64,000 nt of DNA, taken from contig CAUYLG010026598.1 of NCBI GenBank assembly GCA_963573385.1, positions 1-64,000 of the forward strand, read 5' to 3'. The DNA comes from Cacajao melanocephalus (Eukaryota > Chordata > Mammalia > Primates > Pitheciidae). Positions 11,471 through 21,225 of the stretch are shown here, piece by piece. How positions within the stretch are numbered: the first letter of the stretch is position 1; every line of letters begins with the position of its first letter. A program made the translations under genes and the position numbers. The notes under the pieces were generated by a model. That model was not told the DNA's origin, searched no databases, and saw nothing but the letters and a program-made list of their open reading frames with translations.

Positions 11471-11612
11471 TAAGAAATTGTATCCCTCCTCTCCCTGGAA
11501 TTTGGAAAGGCCGGTGAGGAGAGAATGGGCAGGGCCCCCGAGCAGGGAATGGCATCAGAAATCAGAACTGAGAGCTGGCAGAGTGACCAAGCCCCACGCA
11601 GCCCTCACCTAC

Positions 11613-11732
11613 CTGGCTCCCTGAGAACCGCCAGGCTGGACTTCCCACTGGGGAGCTCCGCGTAGGTGAACATCATGACGCAGTCCTTGGGGGTTTTGTA
11701 GAAACAAAGCACAGCCTCCTGGTCATCTTTCA
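11613..11732 (-). CDS. ITGB5: ITGB5 exon 13 (beta-tail domain, second part)
   Basis: This is a 120-nt exon (2 + 39 codons + 1 nt), about residues 674-712 plus split codons. It contains [24 protein letters not shown] and LAVLREP. It completes most of the beta-tail domain next to the membrane, with two conserved cysteines. The acceptor is CTTCCAG with AG at 11733-11734; the donor GTAGGT starts at 11612. Four residues (P in KTPKDC, A in TYAELP, S and A in SSLAVL) differ from my recollection of human ITGB5. That recollection should be tested by alignment. Confidence 0.96.
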
Positions 11733-12067
11733 CTGGAAGAAAACCAAAAGGGAAATGGCCTGAGTCTCTCTGAGCAGCCCAGAACCGCTGATAGTCTGGG
11801 TGGGGAGCCGAGCACCTGGAAGAAAGAAGGGGTATGGGGGTGTGGGCAGAAAGCCTTAAGGGGAGGCTGGCCTTTGAAGATGAGTTCAGGTTTCTCACAC
11901 CAAGAACACAGGCCCAGGGCTGAATTTAGATGGCTCTGGGGACATGTGGAACATATTAGAGGATCTCCAAGCCTCTGAAGTGTTTGTCAGGGGTGATGTG
12001 AAATAACAGAAGGTTTTAATGGTTTCGGGGTGGGATTGGGTGAATGGATTGGCCATGGAAATTAAAG

Positions 12068-12269
12068 GGAGAAAGAAGAAAGAAAGAAAGAAAGAGAGAA
12101 AGAAGGAAGGAAGGAAGGAAGGAAGGAAGGAAGGAAGGAAGGAAGGAAGGAAGGAAGGAAAAGAGAAGAAAAGAAAAGAAAGAGAGAAAGAGAGAAGGAG
12201 AAGGAGAGAAAGAGAGAAGGAGAGAAAGAAGGAGAGAAGGAGAGGAGGAGAGGAGAGAGAGAGAAAGAG

Positions 12270-12324
<55 letters not shown>

Positions 12325-12352
12325 CAGAAAGAGAGAGAGAGAAAGAAAGAAA
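12068..12352. repeat. (GAAA/GGAA/GA)n purine microsatellite
   Basis: About 285 bases of almost pure A and G on the + strand. It includes about 14 uninterrupted GGAA units at 12105-12160 and long GA runs near 12280-12345. It produces long artificial Lys/Glu/Arg and Ser/Phe/Leu frames. Confidence 0.97.
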
Positions 12353-12768
12353 GCCATCCCAGCCCACTTTGAGGCTTGAGTGAGGCTTCACATTTGGGAA
12401 ACAGGCCAGGCCATTTGGGGCTGAGAGCTGGCCACAGAGGCCAAGAAGCAGTAACTCCTTCCTTGAATGCAAAATCAAAAAGAACCACAGGGCGATGAGG
12501 ACAGCAGGTGAGAGGCTGGTGCCCACCGTGGTGCCCACGCCTGTAGATAAAGTGAACCAGGGTGGAGGTCAGCCCCAGACAATGCCCAGCCTCCCTTCTC
12601 AGTATTAAGAAGCCCCTTCCTTGAGCTGCCTCAGCAACTCCCCGCCCCCTCGCCGCCGTTCCCCACCTTCCTCTGTCCAGGCATTATCTACACTCTAAGG
12701 CTCCCCGGGAGAGAGTTAGCAGGTTGTTTTTTAGGAGGGAAAGGAACTAGGGGAAGTGCAAAAAGAGG

Positions 12769-12900
12769 AAAGGGGTGAGGAAACGTGGCAGCGATGGCAG
12801 TGGAACTGGGGAGCAGCGGAAGGCGAACACCAGGAGAGGGGTGAGGAAACGTGGCAGCGATGGCAATGGAACTGGGGAGCAACGGAAAGCGAACACCAGG
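12769..12900. repeat. Tandem duplication of a 66-bp unit
   Basis: The segment gtgaggaaacgtggcagcga occurs at 12775 and again at 12841, exactly 66 bases apart. The copies match over the whole unit, apart from a few substitutions (for example gcagtgg/gcaatgg, gcagcgg/gcaacgg). Confidence 0.95.
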
Positions 12901-13371
12901 ATGGGAAATGCTTTCTAGGTCTTGCCTTTTTAACCCTGCTGCTTGAAGGAGCTGTAACCTGGAAGCAGATGGACGAGTGTGGTTATCAGATATGAAAGCC
13001 TGAACTTCCCATCTCAGCTCTCTTCTGGGCTGGGTAAGAGTGGGCATGTGAGTGTGTGTATGAAAAAAACCTGCAAGAAGGAAGATTAAGGGTAAATGAT
13101 GGATTGGAACATAAACTTTCTCTGCTGCTCTGCCTCAGAGGGCTGGGTTGGGAAGCAGCTGTGCATGAGTGGCCGTAACTGCTGTGAACCAGGCGAATCA
13201 GTCCTTGGGCCACAGGAAGACACCCTTTCCTTCTCTGACCACGTGTGCCTAGTTAGGAGCAACCAGCCAGGTCTGCAGGCAGAACCTGAGGTTGGCCAGG
13301 CCCTGAGCTGCAAGACAGAAGCCGGGGGAAGGAAGACAGGCGTGTGAGGAACCAGACTAGTCCACTCCTCA

Positions 13372-13745
<374 letters not shown>

Positions 13746-13934
13746 AGAAATCCCTCAGAAGCCATGACTGTAGTCAGTCAAAACCAGGAATGTGGGAACA
13801 AGGAAGTCTACAAAAGACGTAAGTTAGGACCAAGACAGACATGCAGCTGGGAGCCAGGAGTCTGCAGAAGCCAGAGATGAAGATAGGGAGAAGCCTGCCC
13901 ATGAGGGGAGCTTGAGATGCAGATTTTCTTTCAA

Positions 13935-14565
13935 GGTGCCTAATTTCCCCCCACCATTTAAACCACTTTAAAGTGTACAATCAGTCGTTTTACCGAACTC
14001 GCAATGTTGTAAAACCGTTCCCACTAATTCTGGAATATTTCCATCACTCTAGAAAGAAACCCACACCTGTTGGCAGTCAATCCCCATTTTCCCTTCCCCC
14101 TAGCACCAGGCTCCCACTAACCTGCTTTCTGTCTCCATGGCTTTCCCTATGTCGGACATTTCATATGAACAGAACCATAGAAAACATGGCTTCTTTCCCT
14201 CCGCACTGTTTCAGGCCTCACCTTGCCGTGGCATGTATCAGTACTTCACACGTATCAGTACCTCTTCATGGTCAATAGTGTCCACCATATAGATAGACCG
14301 CACCTTGTTTTCTTTTCCATTCATCAGTTGATGGACATTTGGTTCGTTTCTACCTCTTGGCTATTGTGAATAATGCTGCTGTGAGCATTTCCGACACGTT
14401 TTTATGTGGATATATGGACCTAATTCTGTAGGCTGTATATCTGGGAGTGGAATTGGTACCACTGTATGGTGATTCTGTGTTTAACTTTTTTAGGAAACTG
14501 CCAGACTACTTTCCAAAGTCTGCACCATTCTACATCCCCGTCAGGTGTGGATGAAGGTTCCAGCA
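13935..14565 (-). mobile_element. Old L1 (L1M) 3' segment, minus strand
   Basis: Phrases such as aaccactttaaagtgtacaa, ctttctgtctccatggcttt, tcatcagttgatggacattt and ggctattgtgaataatgctg are the antisense 3' end of an L1M element, in the expected order. Much divergence marks it as ancient. Confidence 0.75.
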
Positions 14566-14694
14566 CCGGGTCCTCATGGGGAGCCCACAGTTATGCCCAG
14601 GAAGCCTGGGCGGTGCCTCCTGACTCAAGGCTAAAACCACCCTCCTCAGGGAGGAGAGAAACTGCGGCTGCCCAGATGGCGGCGGCACACTCAC

Positions 14695-14795
14695 CAATGG
14701 TGTCCACCCACGTGATCACCTCGTCCCTGCACAGGCTGTGGCAGGTCTGGTTGTCGGGTTTTCCAGAGTGGAGCAGCAGGCACTCGACGCAATCT
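14695..14795 (-). CDS. ITGB5: ITGB5 exon 12 (beta-tail domain, first part)
   Basis: This is a 101-nt exon (1 + 33 codons + 1 nt), about residues 640-672 plus split codons. It reads [10 protein letters not shown], then [12 protein letters not shown], then ITWVDTI. It begins the membrane-proximal beta-tail domain and has one sequon (NQT). The acceptor is CCAAAG with AG at 14796-14797. A second AG follows two bases later, but only the first completes the arginine codon and keeps frame. The donor GTGAGT begins at 14694. Exon 11 lies 4.6 kb upstream in the transcript and exon 13 3.0 kb downstream. Confidence 0.96.
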
Positions 14796-15235
14796 CTTTG
14801 GAAAAGAGGAAAGAAAGGTGGGTGTGAGATAATGCAGAATAGTCCCACACCTGTCCCTGAGCTCCTGACAGTGCAGGACCTGGGAAGGCTTTAACTTCTT
14901 TCCAGCCGCAGATGTTGAGCCTCAGGGAATGCTTCTGCTCTGCCTTTCTTGTTATGTGGGGAAGCCCAAGTGTTCTTGGAGGAACACATGTGAGTTTAGT
15001 GGCATGTCTTGTCTACGTGTCAAGTTGCAGACCTTTCAAATTCTGACACCAGGAGCCAAATCCATCTGCACTCTGGTCCATCTAATGCCTGGTGAGGAGT
15101 CTGCTCCAAGCCAGAGGTTTCTGGATGATAAAACAGTATTCCTGGCCTCCCAGAGGTCCTCACACTCCCATGGCCAGAGCTTGATGCCCCACATTGTCCC
15201 AGTTCCCCAGATCCTGCCCTGGTCATCACCCAGGG

Positions 15236-15376
15236 CAGGGATCTCAACCCTCCTGCACGTTCAACTCTCCAGGGAGCTATCAAGAGAAACTCCCAGGGCC
15301 TGGGCCAACCACACCTCCAGGGCCGGGCTTCCTGGGCAATTCTGATGCATGTTGAGGGCTGAGAACCACTGTCCTG
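15236..15376. mobile_element. MER5A-like hAT DNA transposon remnant
   Basis: The left end reads gatctcaaccctcctgcacg and the right end atgttgagggctgagaaccactg. These form an imperfect inverted-repeat pair, with a ggcaattctgatgca centre typical of MER5 elements. Confidence 0.6.
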
Positions 15377-17120
15377 GAGAGTCTCGGGCTCCAGCCCCCT
15401 TCTCCCTCTCAGACAGAGCCCACCTGCCAGGTCCCCCGGGGCTCTGCTGCCCACATACCTGTCAGTCAGTCTACACTAGGCTCTGGCACAGGCTCTCGGG
15501 TGCTGACTTCTTCCCAGGGAACCTTGTTCTTTAACAGGGTCTCTTCTAGAAAATTGGTGACAGCCAAAAAGTGACACCTTGAGCCCGTCTCCTTCTACCT
15601 CAGCCTGACAGTTTCAATCAGATAGCGGGTGAAAATGCTTAACTACCACGTTCAAGTAAGTGGTCATTATTATATGTGTATCGTCAAAACCAAGTTCCAG
15701 ACATTCTCCCTCTGTCATAGATCTCCCAGAGAACTGGATTCCAGAAGCCACAGGGTGGGGAGCTGAGCTGTGGCTGAGGGGCTGTAAAGCTGAGGTGCAA
15801 GGGGAGAGGTCCCTGGCTCCTCTGGTGGCTGGGGGATGGGGCTATAGGATGGTGAGCACAAAGCTCCAGGGAGAAGTGGGCTGCAGCATGTCGCTCTTAG
15901 GGACTTTGTGATGCAGTGGTGACTGGTGGCCTTCAAGGAGGGTGAGACCCCAGGAGAGGCCCCTAGAAAACTGGGTCAGGATTCAAGAGCCAGGTGTGCT
16001 GTGGAGGCCACCAGAGTACAGGGGGTGACCTCAGAACCTCAGCTACATGAGGGACAGCTGCTCTGTTTCCACAGGCCTGTGGGGATCAAAGGGGCTGTGT
16101 GTCCAGAAAGGTCTCTGGCAAAAATATAGAGGGATGTGCAACCGCAATGTGGTGCCTTTATCATCACCTGTTTCTTAACTCCGTGGGATTCAGAGGCCAG
16201 CTACTAAAACGTTTCCAGTGCAGAAACCGTGAAGCAGAAGAGTAGAGCTGAATGGAAGCTCTGAGACCATTTCATTAAATCTCCTTTGTTTTACGGAGGA
16301 GGACTTGAGGTTCTGCAGCCAGGTGCCCCACCTCTCATACTAGGCCTCCTAAGAGGTTCTGATTAAGAACTCAACTATCCCTGACTTGTCCACAAAATCC
16401 CACTCTCCTGGAACTAATTTATGGAAACATTCTGAAGTTAGAAACAAGATGGTAACTAACTCTGTCACTAACAGTGACAGCCCTGGAGGGCGGGCAGCTG
16501 AGACCTGGCTGGGGGCCAGGAAGGGGTGGCTCCAGCTTCAGTCATTCATGCTGACCCAGCTGCACCCCCAACCCCCACCAGCCTCCCAGATTAGCACAGG
16601 GCTGAGGACTGCTTCCGCTCCCAGCCAGGATTCTCTGTCCCTGCCGCCTGATTCTCTGTTGTTAAACCACAGCTCCAGGCCGCTTCCAGGAAACACTCCC
16701 TAAGTATCCATGTGAACATATCAGTCTAACTTGTATGCCCCATGTGCTGGTCGAAACTTGTAATATATTGTAGTCATGTACTAAAATAAGCCTGCTCTTT
16801 AAAAAAAATAAGTTGTTTAGAGAGACTTTGCTGCGAGAGCAGGTTAATTGAAATTAGCTGGGGTTGAGTGTGCACTCACCTAAAGTGAAGAGTGTGGTTG
16901 GTTAGATCCAGAAAATGAAGACTGGCTGCCCTGAAACCTCCGGAAAAAAAAGGACATAGGGACATTCAAAACCTGGCGGCTCTTCACAAGCAGCGAGTAG
17001 AAAAAAACAGACTGATGTAAGTCCCCATCAAAAGGACTTTGTTTAAAAAAAAAGTTTCCAATAGGCTGTGAAAGAGACAGAGGGTCAGTGTGGCCCAGAG
17101 ACAAATAAGAAGGAATAGTA

Positions 17121-17410
17121 GGTTGAGTGCAATGGCTCACGCCTGTAATCCCAACACTTTGAGAGGCTGAGGTGGGAGGATCGCTTGAGTTCAGAAGTTT
17201 GAGACCAGCCTGGTCAACACAGCAAGACCCCATCTCTATAAAAAATAAAAATTAGCCAGGTGTGGTGGTGCAAGCCTATAGTCCTCGCTACCCAGAAGGC
17301 TGAGGCAGGAGGAATGCTTGAGCCCAGGAGTTCAAGGCTGCAGTGAGCTGTGATGGCGCCACTGCATGCCAACCTGGGTGAGACCCTGTCTCAAAAAAAA
17401 AAAAAAAAAA
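17121..17410 (+). mobile_element. Alu, plus strand
   Basis: A two-arm Alu from gttgagtgcaatggctcacg to an A18 tail. The right arm has tgcatgccaacctgggtgag. Confidence 0.92.
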
Positions 17411-18572
17411 GGTAAAAAGAAGGAATTGTGATATTCCCTTATGGCATCTCTTTGCTCTCCTTGCTCCCTTGACATTGTGTAATAAATAATACATTACTGA
17501 GTCTATGTCTTCTAGGAAGCAAATGCTTTAAACATTTAAAGCTAGAGCTGTTTCCCCCGGGCCTTTCCGCCGACCTAAAGCCAATCCTCCACTGCCTGCT
17601 GCTCCATAGGAAGGCAAGGCTCGTTTAATGGGTTCCACGTGTGTTGTCCTAGCTTGGCCCCCGCTCCCCATTAACCCAGTGTGCCCCAGAGACTAGGCGC
17701 AGAGACTCAAAAAGGTTCCGCTGCTGGTTGCTGGAGGTGGGGCACCTCCCTCAGGCACAAAACGTGGCTAATGGCTGACTCCATGCTGGGAGGGCCACAG
17801 CTATCTGGGCTCCAGATCCAGGATCCTAACCTTCTTCGGGCTGTTTCTACTTGGATCTGTTTTTTCTCTGCTCTTAGCAGGTCTGAAGGAGATCTGTTTT
17901 TTTTTCTTCCTTACTCTCCCCTATCCCCTCCAATTAAACACATTAAAACTGAGCCCTGTCTATCTTGTCTCTCCATCTGCAGCCAGCTTTCAATTACCCA
18001 TGCCTGGGTTATTTATGGCAAATGTCCAACCAGGGGTTCTGCCACCCAGAACGTTTCTGAGCACAGACTGACCAGCAGCCGCTGCAGGCGCAGAGAGCAT
18101 GAACTCATTTCATTATCAGCCCGAGCCAGACATTCATAAGGGAAATCTGCCAAGAGAAAATCACAGATGTGTTCCTTAGCCAAAGAGAAGCGACGTTTGT
18201 ATTATGATTTGTTTCTGATCCTCTGTGTCCCTGCCTCCTTAGCATGGATAATGATGACACAGCTGTTTCTCCAGCAAACTCCAAGAGCAAATGTCACTTC
18301 TGCTTTCCAGGGGCATCATTCTGTAATTCCCTCTCATTTGCACTCTGGTGGAGCGTGCAGGGCTGAGCAGGAGGAGGTCAGTACAGCTACGGGAGGCCGT
18401 GGCTGGGTCAGTGAAGGCGGGGGCCCAGGTCTAGACAATCTCTGCATTCAGCAGCAGCACAGAGCCCACGTTCTATTATCTATATAAATGGAGCAGAAAA
18501 TTTAAAAGCCATTGCAGTGGTTTCCGGCATGCCTCATCTAGGTCGAGTGCCTTTCTCTCCAATTTATCTTCT

Positions 18573-18865
18573 TCTTATTTATTTATTTATTGAGATGGAG
18601 TCTCACTCTGTTGCCCAGGCTGGAGTGCAGTGGCATGATCTTGCAATCTCTGACTCCCAGGTTCAAGCCATTTGCCTGCCTTAGCCTCCAGAGCAGCTGG
18701 GATTACAGGCATGCACCACCACACCCAGCTAATTTTTGTATTTTTAGTAGAGAAGGGGTTTCACTATGTTGGCCAGGCTGGTCTCAAACTCCTGACCTTA
18801 AGTCATCCACCCGCCTCAGCCCCTCACAGTACTGGGATCACAGGTGTGAGCCACTGCACCTGGCC
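18573..18865 (-). mobile_element. Alu (S-like), minus strand
   Basis: It starts with a TTTA-type tail, then gagatggagtctcactctgt, and ends cactgcacctggcc. It is full length and in sense orientation to ITGB5 transcription. Confidence 0.94.
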
Positions 18866-19357
18866 CCTCTCCAATTTACTTTCTGATGACATTTTGTCAG
18901 CATTTCCCATAGGGGTTCTGTGAAACACTGTTTGGGAGATATCAGTGTGGGGGATTCAATTCATTTGAAAAAAGATGCACACTTGTCAAAGTATTCTCCT
19001 GTGAAAGCACACAATAGTGCACTCAAGGCTCTGAGAAGGTGCTAATTTTTGCTGCCAACACCAGCTTAATTTCATTTAACTCTGTGATCTTGTAATTTCT
19101 AAAGATGTTTAGGAACAGAGTAGCAGTTTTGTATTTCTTGTTCTGTTTTTGTTTTCTCACAAAACCCTTATGGAACCAGCGTTTGAAAGCCACAGTTTCG
19201 GTTACTGTCAGTAAGAGGGCCGCTCCCCAGTGAGGCTGGCTGGGTGGGAGGTTCCGGAGGTGGCGAGTGGAGGCTGGCTGGCCCTGAGGACGGCCCGGCT
19301 GGACCACAGGCCTGGCCTGGGTGAGAAGTAGGGTGGAGCTGTTGGTGGAACCAGTAC

Positions 19358-19580
19358 CTCTTGGTGCTGCATGCATCCGGGCAGGTGGGGCACTTCTCAC
19401 ACATCTCCCCGAAGGCCCCTGGCTCCGTGCACTGGCACTGCCCACAGAGACAGTGCCCACGGTCGCTGCAGATCTGGCCATCTTTGCCCTGGCATGTGCT
19501 GATGTCTGTCGAGCAGTTACAGTTGTCCCCGATGTAACCTGCATGGCACTTGCATTCTCCGCAGTGACACTCGCCATGGC
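19358..19580 (-). CDS. ITGB5: ITGB5 exon 11 (I-EGF3 and I-EGF4)
   Basis: This is a 223-nt exon (2 + 73 codons + 2 nt), about residues 565-639. It opens with [12 protein letters not shown], a full I-EGF start, and continues through [14 protein letters not shown] to [11 protein letters not shown]. These are the last two cysteine-rich stalk modules before the membrane-proximal tail domain. There are about 18 cysteines in 75 residues, with the CxCxxC spacing typical of integrin EGF repeats. A possible sequon is NCS. The acceptor is TTAG at 19581-19582 and the donor GTACTG begins at 19357. The donor is weak (GTACTG, not GTAAGT) but must be used to keep the frame into exon 12. The split arginine codon AG/A is completed at 14795. 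Confidence 0.96.
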
Positions 19581-19879
19581 CTAAAAGGATACATGTGGCA
19601 CATCAGCGCCTGCTCACCTTTCCACACGAGCACATAACCATCTGGCGCCCCACCTGCCAGGACTGGGATTCAGCAGAGGATGGAACACCAACTCTGCCCT
19701 CAGAGCCTATTTGGGGAGATAGAGGGCCTAGAGCTGGCATGAAGGGACAGCAGAGGACCTTGGTAGCTGGTGTAGCCAGGCTGGGTCTAGACTGGTGCTC
19801 CAGGTTGGTCCAGAACTTGGCCAAGTTGGGCCACAGGGCCAGGACCCAGGGGAGCTTCCTCTTGCCTCAGCTGTATGAA

Positions 19880-20360
19880 TAATGGCCCCCAACTATGTTA
19901 CCACTCCAATCCTCAGAATGTCAATGTTACCTTATAGCACAAAAGAGCTTTCGCAGATGAGATTAAGTTAAGGGTTCTGAGATACGGGAGTCTCCTGGAT
20001 TGTCTCTGTGGGCCCTAAATGTAATCACCAAGGTTCTTCTGAGAGGGAGCGAGGGAGACCAAAGGAGACGGGACTACAGAGGAAGGTGGCAATGGGACAA
20101 CAGAAGCATGATGCTGGCTGCTGGCCTGAGATGGGGAGGATGCCAAGAGCCAAGGAACGCAAGGAATGCAGCTCTGGAGACTGGAAAGGCTAGGAAGCGG
20201 ATGTTCCCTGGGAGCCTCAGAGGGAGTGGAGCCCTGCTCACACTCCACGCTAGCCCAGTGAAATGATTTCAGGCTTCTGACCTCCAGAACTGTAAGAGAA
20301 TAAATCGGTGTTGCTTTGTCACTAAATCTACAGTCATCTGTTACAGCCACGGCAGAAAAC
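19880..20360 (+). mobile_element. MLT1 LTR (ERVL-MaLR), plus strand
   Basis: Ordered MLT1 features are ttcgcagatgagattaagtt, gggccctaaatgtaatcacc, gagccaaggaacgcaaggaa, cttctgacctccagaactgt and an AATAAA-type end (gaataaatcggtgttg). Confidence 0.8.
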
Positions 20361-20453
20361 ACAGTTGTTCTCCCTGAGTCCTGGTTAGAAGCTGAATTCC
20401 TGCTCAGGGACCTGAAGCCCAGAAATGGATGATTTAGGACCAGATGCTGAGAA

Positions 20454-20479
<26 letters not shown>

Positions 20480-20484
<5 letters not shown>

Positions 20485-20720
20485 TAACACTCACCAGTGC
20501 TTCCTATATGAGCACCTTACACGTAGAAACGAGATGAATCTGCACAGTGACTTATGGGGCAGGCATTATTGTCCTTGTTATATGAGGGGTGAAACCAAGA
20601 CCCAGAAAGATGAAGCAGTGGTTGACAGTCACACAGCTAGTGGCAGCAGAGCCAGGACTTGAACTCAGAGACTGACTCCAGAGTCCATGGTCTAAATCCC
20701 AGGATCCACTGCCTCCTATG
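20480..20720 (-). mobile_element. MIR, minus strand
   Basis: Reverse-oriented MIR: ctaacactcaccagtgcttc..., gttgacagtcacacagctag, tggcagcagagccaggactt, gaactcagagactgactcca. Confidence 0.75.
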
Positions 20721-20862
20721 AGCACACTCAGCCAGGATGAGAACCTGCGGGGGGATGTCCTGGTCCTTCCTTCCAGGGAGTCCTCTCCATAGCTTGCAAG
20801 GGTGGAGAGGCAGGCACTGTCCCAAAGGTGTGAGGGGCAGGAGTATCACTCGGCTCAGCAGA

Positions 20863-21225
20863 ATATGTGTGTGTCACACTAGTGTGTCTGAGTGCGGGTA
20901 TGAGTGTGTGAGTGCAAGTGTGTGAGGAAGTATTTGAGTGTATGTTTGAGTGTATTTGGGTGCAAGTGTGCATGAGTGTGTGTGTTGAAGTGTGAGTTTG
21001 AGGCTGCATGAGTGTGTGCCGGAGTGCAAGTGTGTGTGAGGGGGTGTGTGTGTGAGTCTATTTCAGTGTGACAGTCTGTATGTTGGAGTGCAAGTGTGTG
21101 TGAGGTTGTGTGTGTGAGGTTGTGTGAGTCTATTTCAGTGAGAGTCTGTGTATGTTGGAGTGTGTGTGTGAGGGTGTGTTGGAGTGTGTTTGTGTTGGAC
21201 TGTGAGCATGCTGGACTGTGGAAAG
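20863..21225. repeat. TGTGAG-rich minisatellite with a 72-bp higher-order period
   Basis: The tract is almost only (TG)n and GAGTG/CAAGTG variants. The block gagtctatttcagtg recurs at 21054 and 21126, 72 bases apart, along with its flanks. Confidence 0.9.

Larger units (their letters stand above)
14796..19357 (-). other. ITGB5: ITGB5 intron 11
   Basis: A 4.6-kb intron. It holds a MER5A-like element (15236-15376), a plus Alu (17121-17410) and a minus Alu (18573-18865). Between 17540 and 18560 is about 1 kb of repeat-free sequence. The stretches 14800-15230, 15380-17110 and 18870-19357 show no recognised element. Confidence 0.8.

Noticed and set aside
12016..12538. Several long overlapping frames (up to 197 codons) on both strands
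   Set aside because: They run through the purine microsatellite and encode only Lys/Glu/Arg or Ser/Phe/Leu runs; an artefact of simple sequence.
12769..12900. CRISPR-like direct repeat
   Set aside because: The 66-bp units abut without spacers and the genome is primate.
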